In this document: piece by piece, positions 51,142 through 60,129 of the stretch
How the letters are laid out: each line of letters opens with the position of its first letter
Numbering within the stretch: the first letter of the stretch is position 1
Assembly: GCF_042646385.1 (NCBI RefSeq)
Contig: NZ_JBHRTO010000002.1
Location: forward strand, 744,001-808,000
Direction of reading: 5' to 3'
Length of the DNA: 64,000 nt
Source: Cypionkella sinensis
GTDB taxonomy: Bacteria > Pseudomonadota > Alphaproteobacteria > Rhodobacterales > Rhodobacteraceae
The notes under the pieces: generated by a model
Seen by the model: only the letters and a program-made list of their open reading frames with translations
Told to the model about the DNA's origin: nothing
Database searches by the model: none
Made by a program: the position numbers and the translations under genes

Positions 51142-52430
51142 CCCGCGCTGACCTGTGCGGTTGCGCGCATCGCCTCGACCACATCCACAGCGCTGGCGAA
51201 GCCATCTTCGTGGAAACCATGCCGCATCCATGCCCCGCAATACCAAGTGTTGTTCTGGCCGTTGATGGCCTTGATCTGCCGTTGCGCCTGCAACGCCGCG
51301 TGATCATAGACCGGATGGCGGAAGGTGACTTGATCATAGATCAAATCCTCGCGGATCGGCTGATTGGCGTTCAGCGTCACGAACAACGGATCGTCCTGCG
51401 GGATCGGTTGCAGCGAGTTCATCCAATAGGTCAGGTCAATCTTTTCAGCCCGCGTGCCCTTGGGCTCGGTGTAAACCCAACTTGACCAGCATTTGCGCAA
51501 GGATGGCATCAGGCTGGCATCGGCGTGCAACGTGGCTTGGTTGGGCTGATAGCGCATCGCGGAAAGGGCCGCGGTCTCTGCCGCTGTCGGGTCGGACAGC
51601 AAGCGCAGCGAATCGTCGGAATGGGTGGCGAGGATCAGATCGTCAAACAACTCCCAATCGCCACCCTGTCCGCGCAGCATCACCCCGCCCGCGACACGTT
51701 GAATTCCGATTACCGGCGTGGAAACCCGAATTTCGACGCCATGCTGCAACAGGCTGGCTTGCAGGCGGTTGACGTATTGGACCGACCCACCCCGCACCGT
51801 AAACCACGGATGTTGCCCGGAAACCTGCATCAATGCGTGGTTCTGAAAGAAAGAGATCAGCGCCTGCGCCGGGAAATCAAGGATGTCTTGCGGTGGTGTG
51901 GACCAAATCGCACCGGACAGCGGCAAGATGTAGTAATCGCGGAAATAGGCCCCGGTCCGCAAAGCCGCCAGCAGCCCGCCAATGGTCAGGGTCGCGTCTT
52001 GCGCCAAGGCGGCGGCATGTTTGTTGAAATGCAGGATATCGCGGCACATCCGCAGAAAGGCAGGGCTGGCAAGGTTGCTGCGCTGCGCAAACAGGCTGTC
52101 CAGATCACGCAGCGCATATTGCAGGCGACCACCGTTGATCGAGGCACCAAAGCTCATGTTGCTGGGGGCAATCGGCACGTTCAACTCGTCAAACAACTTG
52201 ACCAGATGCGGATAGTTCACCTTGTTGAACACGATGAACCCCGTATCCACCGGCTGATCGCCGCGCTTGCCTGCCAGCACGGTGCGGGCATGGCCACCCA
52301 GCCGCGGCGCTGCCTCAAACAGCACAACGGCATTGTCGGGGGCAAGTTGATGGGCGGCAGCCATGCCAGCAATGCCGCCGCCGACGATGGCAATCCGGCG
52401 GGGGGCCTGGGCAGGGGTCTCAAACGGCAT
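51138..52430 (-). CDS. FAD-dependent amine-oxidase-like oxidoreductase
   Basis: 430 residues. N-terminal dinucleotide motif RIAIVGGGIAGMAAAHQLAP; GGHARTVLAGKRGDQPVDTG follows; C-terminal NGQNNTWYCGAWMRHGFHEDG closes the FAD site. It belongs to the NAD(P)-binding/amine oxidase family that accompanies DUF1365 in oxidative-stress lipid loci of Rhodobacter. First gene of the leftward operon, with a promoter of RpoE type 29 bases upstream and AGGATGCCCC as the ribosome site. Confidence 0.92.
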   Translation of the reverse strand: MPFETPAQAPRRIAIVGGGIAGMAAAHQLAPDNAVVLFEAAPRLGGHARTVLAGKRGDQPVDTGFIVFNKVNYPHLVKLFDELNVPIAPSNMSFGASINGGRLQYALRDLDSLFAQRSNLASPAFLRMCRDILHFNKHAAALAQDATLTIGGLLAALRTGAYFRDYYILPLSGAIWSTPPQDILDFPAQALISFFQNHALMQVSGQHPWFTVRGGSVQYVNRLQASLLQHGVEIRVSTPVIGIQRVAGGVMLRGQGGDWELFDDLILATHSDDSLRLLSDPTAAETAALSAMRYQPNQATLHADASLMPSLRKCWSSWVYTEPKGTRAEKIDLTYWMNSLQPIPQDDPLFVTLNANQPIREDLIYDQVTFRHPVYDHAALQAQRQIKAINGQNNTWYCGAWMRHGFHEDGFASAVDVVEAMRATAQVSAG

Positions 52431-52458
52431 GGGGCATCCTGTCTGTCGATTTGAAAAG

Positions 52459-52487
52459 GCATACGCAGGGCTGCGTGCGATGGATCA
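52459..52487 (-). promoter_or_regulatory. RpoE-type promoter of the FAD oxidoreductase operon
   Basis: On the minus strand TGATCC (52482-52487), 18 bases, TATGC (52459-52463). The -35 and spacing match the RpoE consensus TGATCC-N18-TAAGA fully, the -10 in three of five bases. Transcription would start about 20 bases before the oxidoreductase ATG. Confidence 0.6.
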
Positions 52488-52497
52488 TCTTTTGTTG

Positions 52498-52526
52498 TGA
52501 TCCAGATACGTTGGCGCTGCGTAAGA
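52498..52526 (+). promoter_or_regulatory. RpoE-type autoregulated promoter of rpoE-chrR
   Basis: TGATCC (52498-52503), 18 bases, TAAGA (52522-52526): exact match to the RpoE/ECF11 promoter described in Rhodobacter sphaeroides. Its -35 forms an inverted repeat with that of the leftward promoter, TGGATCA-10-TGATCCA (52481-52504). Confidence 0.85.
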
Positions 52527-52618
52527 GTTTCATGTTGCTTGACCTTGCCCTTCATGCGCCCATTTATGGGCCAAGACCGCCCTTAAAGCGGGTGGTGCGG
52601 CGTGGGACAAGCAAAAGC

Positions 52619-53164
52619 GTGACGGAACCGAAACCCGAGACGGACTACACCGCATTGATGATCGCCGTGCGGGATCAGCAGGATCGGGCGGCATTTGCCG
52701 CGTTGTTTCAGCATTTTGCGCCGCGGGTGAAGGGATTTCTGATGAAATCCGGCAGCGATGCCGCCCTCGCCGAAGATTGCGCGCAAGATGTCATGGCAAC
52801 GCTGTGGAACAAAGCGGCGCAGTTTGATCCGGCGCGGGCCTCGGTGGCGACATGGGTGTTCACCATCGCCCGCAACCGCCGCATCGACATCGCGCGCCGC
52901 GCACGCAGACCAGAACCCGAGGCGCTGGATTGGGGCCCCGAGGAAGAACCCGATCAGGCCGACATCTACGAGGCCGGGCAGGAAACCGCGCGGCTGGTGG
53001 CGGCTTTGGCCGATCTGCCGGAAAAGCAGCGCGCGCTGATTGAACGGGCGTTTTATGGCGATCTGTCACATTCCGATATCGCATCCGAGACGGGCCTGCC
53101 CTTGGGCACCATCAAATCGCGGATCAGATTGGCGCTGGAGCGTTTGCGCCAGCGCATGAGTTGA
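52619..53164 (+). CDS. rpoE: ECF11 RNA polymerase sigma factor RpoE
   Basis: 181 residues from GTG 52619, where homology to R. sphaeroides RpoE begins (TEPKPETDYTALMIAVRDQQ). Region 2 is FAPRVKGFLMKSGS through ASVATWVFTIARNRRIDIAR; region 4 is ETGLPLGTIKSRIRLALERL. It directs the response to singlet oxygen. An in-frame ATG at 52532 lies right at the predicted transcript start (6 bases after TAAGA), and would give a leaderless mRNA with 29 more residues. The gene is followed 9 bases on by chrR. Confidence 0.93.
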   Translation: MTEPKPETDYTALMIAVRDQQDRAAFAALFQHFAPRVKGFLMKSGSDAALAEDCAQDVMATLWNKAAQFDPARASVATWVFTIARNRRIDIARRARRPEPEALDWGPEEEPDQADIYEAGQETARLVAALADLPEKQRALIERAFYGDLSHSDIASETGLPLGTIKSRIRLALERLRQRMS

Positions 53165-53173
53165 GGCACTGAA

Positions 53174-53806
53174 ATGACTATCCGGCATCATCTTTCCGAC
53201 CCTTTGCTGATGGCCTATGCGGCAGGCAGCCTACCCGAAGCCTTTGGGCTGGTGGTGGCAACCCATATTTCCATGTGTGACACCTGCCGCGCGCAGCTTG
53301 CCGCGTTTGAGGCGGTGGGCGGTGCCGTGATCGGCGCGGCACCAGTTGCCCTGTCCGAAGGCGCGTTGCAGGCGGCCATGGCGCGGCTGGATATGCCCGC
53401 AACCGCCGCACCTGTGGCCAAACGCTGCGATCTGCCTGCACCACTGGGGGATTACATCGGCGGCAATCTGGCGGATGTGAAATGGCGCAGTCTGGGCATG
53501 GGCGTGCGGCAAGCCATCTTGCCCACCGATACGGCGGCAACGGCTCGGCTTCTTTATATCCCGGCGGGGCAAGCCGTGCCAGATCACGGCCATCGCGGCA
53601 CCGAGCTGACCTTGGTGCTGCGCGGCGCCTTTTGTGATGAGGTTGACCGCTTTGGCCCCGGTGATGTCGAAATCGCCAATCAGGAATTACAGCATGTTCC
53701 CGTGGCCGAAGCCGGGTCCGACTGTATCTGTCTGGCGGCCACCGATGCACCGTTGCGGTTTAACGCTTGGCTGCCCCGGTTGTTGCAACCGCTGTTCCGA
53801 ATTTGA
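53174..53806 (+). CDS. chrR: Zinc anti-sigma factor ChrR
   Basis: 210 residues. N-terminal anti-sigma domain with the zinc ligands in the same positions as in R. sphaeroides: H6, H31, C35 and C38 (ATHISMCDTCRAQ). C-terminal cupin domain has DHGHRGTELTLVLRGAF and ELQHVPV with the His/Glu metal ligands. It holds RpoE inactive until singlet oxygen causes its proteolysis. Cytoplasmic; no membrane helix. Cupin ligands remain complete, so the sensor looks functional. Confidence 0.95.
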   Translation: MTIRHHLSDPLLMAYAAGSLPEAFGLVVATHISMCDTCRAQLAAFEAVGGAVIGAAPVALSEGALQAAMARLDMPATAAPVAKRCDLPAPLGDYIGGNLADVKWRSLGMGVRQAILPTDTAATARLLYIPAGQAVPDHGHRGTELTLVLRGAFCDEVDRFGPGDVEIANQELQHVPVAEAGSDCICLAATDAPLRFNAWLPRLLQPLFRI

Positions 53807-53813
53807 AAAGGAC

Positions 53814-53833
53814 GGTGCGTGCCAGCACGCACC
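53814..53833. terminator. Hairpin between chrR and hutD
   Basis: Perfect 9-bp stem GGTGCGTGC - CA - GCACGCACC (53814-53822, 53825-53833) between converging stops. It is probably a shared terminator, although without a T run. Confidence 0.6.
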
Positions 53834-54352
53834 CTACCGATACAGCCTCACCGCAATCAGATGGCCGCTGATCGCCGCCGCTTGATCGGTCAGGATCAGG
53901 TCATATTGACCCATCGTTGCGCCGTTCACCTGTGACGGGGCCAGCGCGAACAGCGCCAACGTATCACCTTTCGGCAATTGAGTTGCGCCGGTGATCACCG
54001 CAACCTCGGGCCGGTGCAGATGCGCGGCTGTCATCACGTTGAAATCGTCAGACGGCGCGGTGACCGCTTCGGCGCGGATCGGCACATCGCCAGCAAAGCC
54101 AACCGGGGCCAGCGGTTTTGCGGCCAAGTGCAGGCCCTCACCCACCAGATCAAACCCCTGCCCGGTGATCACCGTCAGATTGCGCGCGATGTTCGGGAAG
54201 ATCGAGAAATCGCCATTCTCCACCACCGAGGCGCGCGACAGCCGCCACAGCATCTGGCCGTGTTCCTCGACTTTCAGCATCTCAACCGTGACGCCTTTGC
54301 CATTGGCCCAAGGCATCGTCTTGTAATCGGCGGGGGTCAGGTGCTGGATCAT
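53834..54352 (-). CDS. HutD family protein
   Basis: 172 residues, cupin-like. PADYKTMPWANGKGVTVEML, LWRLSRASVVENGDFSIFP and the DFNVMTAAHLHRPEV segment define HutD. In other bacteria HutD modulates histidine utilisation; no hut genes are nearby, so the role is open. It lies 6 bases after rmuC and is probably co-transcribed. Confidence 0.9.
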   Translation of the reverse strand: MIQHLTPADYKTMPWANGKGVTVEMLKVEEHGQMLWRLSRASVVENGDFSIFPNIARNLTVITGQGFDLVGEGLHLAAKPLAPVGFAGDVPIRAEAVTAPSDDFNVMTAAHLHRPEVAVITGATQLPKGDTLALFALAPSQVNGATMGQYDLILTDQAAAISGHLIAVRLYR

Positions 54353-54358
54353 GGCAAG

Positions 54359-55519
54359 TTACTCTGCAGCTTGTGGTCCAAGGATCGGCGCGGGGTCATT
54401 GGGTGCCAGTTCCTCAAAATCAAAATTGTCCAAGCGGGCGGCACGTTTGCCCGCTCGTTCGGCAGCCGTGGTGATGCCGTCCAGATCGGCGCGGGCCTGG
54501 TGGAAATGCGTGGAAAGCTTATCGACCCGCTCCACCACAATCTCCACATCGCGGTGCAACTGCCGCAAAGTGGTGCGGATCGCACCCGCCTGTTCCCGCA
54601 TCCGCGCATCTTTCAGCACCGCGCGCATGGTGTTCAGCGTCGCCATGCAGGTGGTGGGCGAGACGATCCAGACCCGCGCGGTAAAGCCATCGCGCACCAC
54701 TTCGGGAAAGTTGGCGTGAAGTTCAGCATAGACGGCTTCCGAAGGCAGAAACATCAGCGCGCCATCGGCGGTTTCGCCGTCGAGGATATATTTCTCGCTG
54801 ATCGCCTTGATATGGGTGCGAACGGCAGATCGCAGCAGCGCTTGCGCCTCGGTCGCCTCACGCGGGGTTTGGGCGCGGCGCAAAGCTTCATAAGCTTCCA
54901 GCGGGAATTTTGCGTCGATCACGATCGGGCCGGGCGGGTTCGGCAGATGGATCAGGCAATCGGCACGCTTGCCGTTCGAAAGCGTCGCCTGCATCGTATA
55001 GGCATCCGACGGCAGCGCCTTTTGCACAATGTCATTCAACTGAATCTCGCCAAACGCCCCGCGCGCCTGCTTATTCGCCAGAATGTCCTGCAGGTTCAGC
55101 ACATTGCCCGACAGCTTTTCGATATTGGCCTGAGCCTTGTCGATGGTCAGCAGGCGTTGCTGCAATTCGCCCAGACTGTGCGCGGTGCGCGTCGCCGTGC
55201 CGTGCAAGCTTTCGCCCATCGCGCGCTGCACTTCCGCCAATCGCTTTTCCATCAGTTGCAGCATCGCCGCCTGACTGTTGGTCTGCGCCTCTGACACATG
55301 ATGCAAGCCGCCCGCCAGCCGTTCCTGCCCCTCACCCAATGCCTGCACGCGGCTGCCCAGCCAGCCGATTTCCCGCATCAAGGGTGCCGCCATCGTCGCC
55401 GAACGCCCAGCCGCGCGCAAAATCAGGATCAGCAGGCCGACCAGCAGCAAAACCGCCCCGCCGATCAGCAGCACTTCGGGCGCGTTCCACGCATAGCTTT
55501 GGCCAAAAAGAGTGATCAT
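54359..55519 (-). CDS. rmuC: DNA recombination protein RmuC
   Basis: 386 residues. N-terminal membrane helix (about 12-35), coiled coil (about 60-140), then the RmuC nuclease-like domain: FGEIQLNDIVQKALPSDAYTM, VIDAKFPLEAYEALRRAQTP and AYAELHANFPEVV-like segments. It limits recombination at inverted repeats. Starts overlapping mutL by 4 bases (ATGA). Confidence 0.93.
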   Translation of the reverse strand: MITLFGQSYAWNAPEVLLIGGAVLLLVGLLILILRAAGRSATMAAPLMREIGWLGSRVQALGEGQERLAGGLHHVSEAQTNSQAAMLQLMEKRLAEVQRAMGESLHGTATRTAHSLGELQQRLLTIDKAQANIEKLSGNVLNLQDILANKQARGAFGEIQLNDIVQKALPSDAYTMQATLSNGKRADCLIHLPNPPGPIVIDAKFPLEAYEALRRAQTPREATEAQALLRSAVRTHIKAISEKYILDGETADGALMFLPSEAVYAELHANFPEVVRDGFTARVWIVSPTTCMATLNTMRAVLKDARMREQAGAIRTTLRQLHRDVEIVVERVDKLSTHFHQARADLDGITTAAERAGKRAARLDNFDFEELAPNDPAPILGPQAAE

Positions 55520-57348
55520 CTGCGCCCGAACAGCCTTTCAATATCGTGGAGTTTCAACTCGACATAGGTCGGCCGCCCATGGTTGCACTGGCCCGAATGC
55601 GGGGTCGCCTCCATCTCGCGCAGCAGGGCGTTCATTTCCTCGGGCCGCATCTGCCGACCCGACCGGATCGAGCCATGGCAGGCCATCCGGCTCAGGATCG
55701 CCTCCATCTTGGTTTGCAGGCTTTGGGATTGGCCCAGATCGGCCAACTCATCCAACACATCGCGCAGCAGCGCTGCGGCAGAGGTGTTGCCAAGGATCGC
55801 AGGCATTTCGCGCACCGCAATCGCATGGCCGCCAAAGGGTTCAATCGTAAGCCCCAGCGTGGCCAGATCGGCAGCGGCCTCAAGCAAGCGGCTGGCATCG
55901 CTGGCGGAAAGTTCAACGATTTCCGGGATCAGCAGGGCTTGGGTCTTGATGCCGGTTTCCGCCATCTGCCGCTTCAGCCGCTCATACACCAACCGCTCAT
56001 GTGCCGCGTGTTGGTCGACAATCACCATACCGGTGGCCGTCTGCGCGATGATGTAATTCTCATGCACCTGCGCACGCGCCGCACCCAGCGGCGTATCCGT
56101 CGGTTCCGGCAGCACCGGGTCGATCCGCGCCGACGGCGTTTCGGCAAAGACCGTCTGCGCAAAACTTTCCGCAAACCCGCGCGATTCCGGTGCTTGATAG
56201 GCATAGGCACGGCCAAGGCTCGCTTGGCTGGGGCGATCCATCTGATAGATGCGCGGCGCCTCCGGGCGCATCGCGGCCAAGGTGGCATCGGCCACCGTCG
56301 TGCTGGCGCGGTGGCCCGCGTGGGCCAGGGCCGTCCGCAACCCGGTGATGATCAGGCTGCGGGCGGCCTCGGGTTCGCGAAACCGCACCTCGGATTTCGC
56401 GGGGTGCACGTTCACATCCACCCGCTCGGGGTCACAGATCAGGTTCAGCACGGCCGCCGGGTGACGATCACGGCTGAGGAAGTCATAGTACGCCACCCGC
56501 AGCGCACCCAGCAGAGCGCGGTCCAGCACCGGGCGACCATTGACGCAGACGAATTGCTGCACCGATGATCCACGCGAATAGGTCGGCAGCGCCGCATAAC
56601 CCGTCAGCCGCAGCCCGCCGCGATCCACGTCGATTTTCAGCGCGTTGTCGATGAAATCCCGGCCAAGCACATGGGCCAACCGACCATGCAGCGCATCAAA
56701 GAAATCGCCCGATTGCGGATCGGCCCGGAAGATCACGCGCGGGGCATCATCGCTCACCTCGGTCAGGGTGAAGCCCACCTGCGGCTCTGCCATCGCCAGC
56801 CGCTTGATCACCTCGGCAATCGCCTGCGCCTCGGCACGGTCCGACCGCAAGAATTTCAGCCGCGCCGGGGTGGCATAGAACAAATCGCGCAGCTCAATCA
56901 CCGTGCCACGGCCAGCCGCCGCCGGGCGCACATCCCCCATCCGCCCGCCCGCAATGCTCAGGCTGGCCCCATCGTGCCCTTCGGCGCGCGAGGTTAGGGT
57001 CAGCCGCCCGACCGATCCCAGCGAGGCCAAAGCCTCGCCGCGAAAGCCAAAAGACCGGATGTTCAACAGATCAGAGCCGTCGATTTTCGACGTCGCATGG
57101 CGGGCCACGGCCAGCGGCAGATCATCAGGCGTCATGCCGCAGCCATCATCGGTGACACGGATCAGCACCTTGCCACCGGCGGAATATTCGACACCGATAC
57201 GCTTTGCGCCTGCATCCAGCGCGTTTTCGACCAGTTCTTTCACCGCAGATGCAGGGCGTTCCACCACCTCACCCGCAGCGATGCGGTTGATTGCGGCCTC
57301 GTCCAGGGGCCGGATGATGGGGCGTATATTGGGGGCATGCAGCGTCAT
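55516..57348 (-). CDS. mutL: DNA mismatch repair protein MutL
   Basis: 610 residues. GHKL ATPase: GEVVERPASAVKELVENALD, then DAGAKRIGVE; RSFGFRGEALASLGSVGRL. C-terminal domain includes VIVDQHAAHERLVYERLK and ACHGSIRSGRQM; the endonuclease DQHAxxE(x)4E motif reads DQHAAHERLVYE, and the second CPHGRP-like motif is NHGRPT, with Cys present just before it (GQCNHGRPT). Matches endonuclease-type MutL. It links MutS recognition to strand removal. Confidence 0.95.
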   Translation of the reverse strand: MTLHAPNIRPIIRPLDEAAINRIAAGEVVERPASAVKELVENALDAGAKRIGVEYSAGGKVLIRVTDDGCGMTPDDLPLAVARHATSKIDGSDLLNIRSFGFRGEALASLGSVGRLTLTSRAEGHDGASLSIAGGRMGDVRPAAAGRGTVIELRDLFYATPARLKFLRSDRAEAQAIAEVIKRLAMAEPQVGFTLTEVSDDAPRVIFRADPQSGDFFDALHGRLAHVLGRDFIDNALKIDVDRGGLRLTGYAALPTYSRGSSVQQFVCVNGRPVLDRALLGALRVAYYDFLSRDRHPAAVLNLICDPERVDVNVHPAKSEVRFREPEAARSLIITGLRTALAHAGHRASTTVADATLAAMRPEAPRIYQMDRPSQASLGRAYAYQAPESRGFAESFAQTVFAETPSARIDPVLPEPTDTPLGAARAQVHENYIIAQTATGMVIVDQHAAHERLVYERLKRQMAETGIKTQALLIPEIVELSASDASRLLEAAADLATLGLTIEPFGGHAIAVREMPAILGNTSAAALLRDVLDELADLGQSQSLQTKMEAILSRMACHGSIRSGRQMRPEEMNALLREMEATPHSGQCNHGRPTYVELKLHDIERLFGRR

Positions 57349-57392
57349 GCCCCCAGTTCTAGCATCCTATGTCGGAAACCTCCACAGATTCG

Positions 57393-58709
57393 CTATTCGT
57401 TCGCAACGCCTGTCGGTTGGCCCACCACGATGAAATGCAGATCATCCGGCTTGATCAGACGGGCAGCCACGCGTTTGACATCTTCCAGAGTCACCGCATC
57501 GACGCGCGCGTTGCGGGTTTTCGGATAATCGGGCGGCAGCCCCAAATCCTGCATCCCGACCAGAATCGAGGCGATGGTGTCATTGCCGTCAAACCGCAAC
57601 GGGTAAGCCCCGGTCATATAGGTCTTGGCATTGGCCAATTCGTCCGCTGTCACGCCATCCTTGGCAATCTTGGCCCATTCCTCGCGGATCACCTTGATCG
57701 CCTCGGCCACCTTTTCGTTGCTGGCTTGAAACTGGCCAACCAGCACCTCGGCATGATCATAGGCCGCAAGCCCCGTGCTGACGCCGTAAGTCAGCCCGCG
57801 CTTCTCGCGCACTTCGGTCATCAGGCGGGCACTGAAACGGCCACCGCCAAGGATTTCATTCAGCAGGCTGGCGGCGAAGTAATCAGGGTCATCAAATTTC
57901 ATCCCACCCTGCCCGAAGATGATCATCGACTGCGGGCCGGGGAAAGGCTGCACGGTGATGCCACCCTTGGTCTGCAAGGTGGCGGGGCCGGGCAGCGGGG
58001 CACCCTTGGCGGGCAGATCGGCCAGCAGCTTATCCAGCACCACGCCCAGTTCCGCAGCAGAAATGTCGCCCGCAGCGGCCACGGTGATACGATCCCGCGC
58101 GATGGCATCCTTGAACGCCTGCACAACGTCATCGCGGCTCAAGGCGGTCACCGATTCAATGCTGCCGGACCCATCCGAGCCATAGGGATGGCTCCCAAAG
58201 CTGCGGGCGCGTTCCAGATTGGCGGCAATCGCGCCAGGGTCTTTGGCATCGGCGCGCAGACCCGACAGCACCTGTTCGCGCACACGGTCGACCGCCACCT
58301 GATCAAAGCGTGGCTTGGTCAGGGCATCATGCAGCAGAGCAAGCGCCTGGTCGCGGTTCTCGGTCAGGAAATGGCTAGAGACTGAAACGCCATCCTGATC
58401 ACTGCTGAACTGAAAACTGGCGGCAAGGCCATCACGGGCGGCGGCAAAGCCTTGGCTATCCAGATCGCCCGCACCTTCTTCTATCAGCGCCGTCATCAGA
58501 TTGACCGCGCCGCGCTTGCCCGGCGCATCCAGCGACGTGCCGCCCTTGAAGCGGATTTCCAGCGCGGTGAACGGGATGCCATGATCTTCGACCAACCAAG
58601 CCTTGATCCCACCCGGAGAGGTAACAGGTTGAATGTTGATCTCAGCATGCAGCGGCGTGGCAAAGGCCAGCATCAAAGCAGCCGCGCGCCATAGATTGCG
58701 GATATTCAT
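57393..58709 (-). CDS. M16 family peptidase homologue lacking the zinc site
   Basis: 438 residues. Signal peptide about 1-22. Compared with active M16 members, the HXXEH motif is replaced by AVNLMTALIEEGAG (no histidines), while the C-terminal R/Y pair region GGGRFSARLMTEVREKRGLT, then YGV, is kept. Such inactive subunits pair with an active one as a heterodimer, here the upstream gene, overlapping by 4 bases (ATGA). Periplasmic. Substrate unknown. Confidence 0.93.
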   Translation of the reverse strand: MNIRNLWRAAALMLAFATPLHAEINIQPVTSPGGIKAWLVEDHGIPFTALEIRFKGGTSLDAPGKRGAVNLMTALIEEGAGDLDSQGFAAARDGLAASFQFSSDQDGVSVSSHFLTENRDQALALLHDALTKPRFDQVAVDRVREQVLSGLRADAKDPGAIAANLERARSFGSHPYGSDGSGSIESVTALSRDDVVQAFKDAIARDRITVAAAGDISAAELGVVLDKLLADLPAKGAPLPGPATLQTKGGITVQPFPGPQSMIIFGQGGMKFDDPDYFAASLLNEILGGGRFSARLMTEVREKRGLTYGVSTGLAAYDHAEVLVGQFQASNEKVAEAIKVIREEWAKIAKDGVTADELANAKTYMTGAYPLRFDGNDTIASILVGMQDLGLPPDYPKTRNARVDAVTLEDVKRVAARLIKPDDLHFIVVGQPTGVANE

Positions 58710-60052
58710 TGCGCAGCCTCCTTGGTGGTCAGCCAGCCCGTCACGGCCTGATCCCGGTTAAACACCAGCTTGGCCGCAGCCATCACGTCTTCGGGGGTCA
58801 CGGCTTGCAGCACATCGGGCCAGTCCTGCACATCTTTCACCGAAAGCCCCACCGCCAAAGCCTCGCCATAGGTGCGGGCAAGACCGCCTGCGTCGTCACG
58901 GGCATAGATCTGGCCCGCGCGGATCTGCGTCTTGATGCGGGCGAAATCCTGCGGATTGACGCCATCCTTCATGAATTTGTCGATCGCTTTGTCCATCGCA
59001 GCCTCAGCATCGGCCAAAGACACGCCTTCGGCAGGCACCACGACAAGGCCAAAGGTTTGCGGATCAACCGAAGTGCCATCGTAATAGGCCGAGGAATAGA
59101 CAGCGGTTTGCGTATCAAACTGCAAGGCCTTGGTCAGCACCGAAGTGGTGCCAGAGCCGCCCAGCAGATTGGCCAGAACTGCCAAAGCCGCTGCCTGCTT
59201 CTGATCACCGGGATTCCGCTCGGGGGCCAGATAGCTCCGCGCGACGTAAGGCTGGGCCACACGCTCATCGGCCAGCACAAGGCGGCGCTCGGCCAGTTGC
59301 GGCGGCTCTTGCGGGCGCTGGCGGGGCTTGATCTTGTCCGAAGGCGGCAGCGGGCCATAGTATTTCTCGGCCAAAGCCCGCACCTCATCCGGCTTTACAT
59401 CGCCCGCCACGATCAGGATGGCATTGTTCGGCGCGTAATAGGCGCGGTAAAAGTTGATCGCATCATCGCGCGTCAGACCCGCGATTTCCGCACGCCAGCC
59501 AATCACCGGAATGCCATAGGGGTGGTTCAGGTATTGCGCCGCCGACATCTGCTCTTGCAGCAGGCTGCCGGGATCACCATCCGTGCGCTGGCCGCGTTCT
59601 TCCAGGATCACCTGACGTTCGGTCGTCACGTCCTCTTCCGACATGTTCAGATTGACCATGCGGTCGGATTCCATCTGCATCATCAGACCCAGCCGATCTG
59701 CCGCAACGCGCTGGAAGAAGGCCGTATAATCCTGCGTGGTAAAGGCGTTGTCGTTGCCGCCCTGCTTTTCCACCGTGGCGGAAAATTCTCCCGAGGGCAC
59801 TTTCGCGGTGCCTTTGAACATCAGATGTTCAAAGAAATGCGCAATGCCGGAATGGCCCGCCACCTCATCAGCGCGACCGATCTTGTACCAGACCATCTGC
59901 GTTACGACCGGGGCGCGGTGATCCTCGATCACCACAACCTGCAGCCCGTTGTTCAGGGTGAAACTGCTGACCGTATCGGCACTTGCGGGCAAAGACAGGC
60001 AGATCAGGCCAAACAGACTGCGGCCAAAATTGCGGCCAAGCGTGCGAAACAT
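58706..60052 (-). CDS. M16 family zinc peptidase (active subunit)
   Basis: 448 residues. Signal peptide about 1-25 (MFRTLGRNFGRSLFGLICLS, LPASA). Active site HFFEH (H72, E75, H76) in GIAHFFEHLMFKGTAK, and third ligand in the EDVTTERQVILEERGQR segment. It cuts small peptides in the periplasm as a clamshell dimer with the neighbouring inactive subunit. It begins the transcript of the pair. Confidence 0.94.
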   Translation of the reverse strand: MFRTLGRNFGRSLFGLICLSLPASADTVSSFTLNNGLQVVVIEDHRAPVVTQMVWYKIGRADEVAGHSGIAHFFEHLMFKGTAKVPSGEFSATVEKQGGNDNAFTTQDYTAFFQRVAADRLGLMMQMESDRMVNLNMSEEDVTTERQVILEERGQRTDGDPGSLLQEQMSAAQYLNHPYGIPVIGWRAEIAGLTRDDAINFYRAYYAPNNAILIVAGDVKPDEVRALAEKYYGPLPPSDKIKPRQRPQEPPQLAERRLVLADERVAQPYVARSYLAPERNPGDQKQAAALAVLANLLGGSGTTSVLTKALQFDTQTAVYSSAYYDGTSVDPQTFGLVVVPAEGVSLADAEAAMDKAIDKFMKDGVNPQDFARIKTQIRAGQIYARDDAGGLARTYGEALAVGLSVKDVQDWPDVLQAVTPEDVMAAAKLVFNRDQAVTGWLTTKEAAQ

Positions 60053-60129
60053 CGCGGTCCTCCGTGGATTACACGCGCCACGCTAACCGCAATGCCGCAC
60101 CTGCGAAAGCCGGGGCAACGCTGTTGTGA

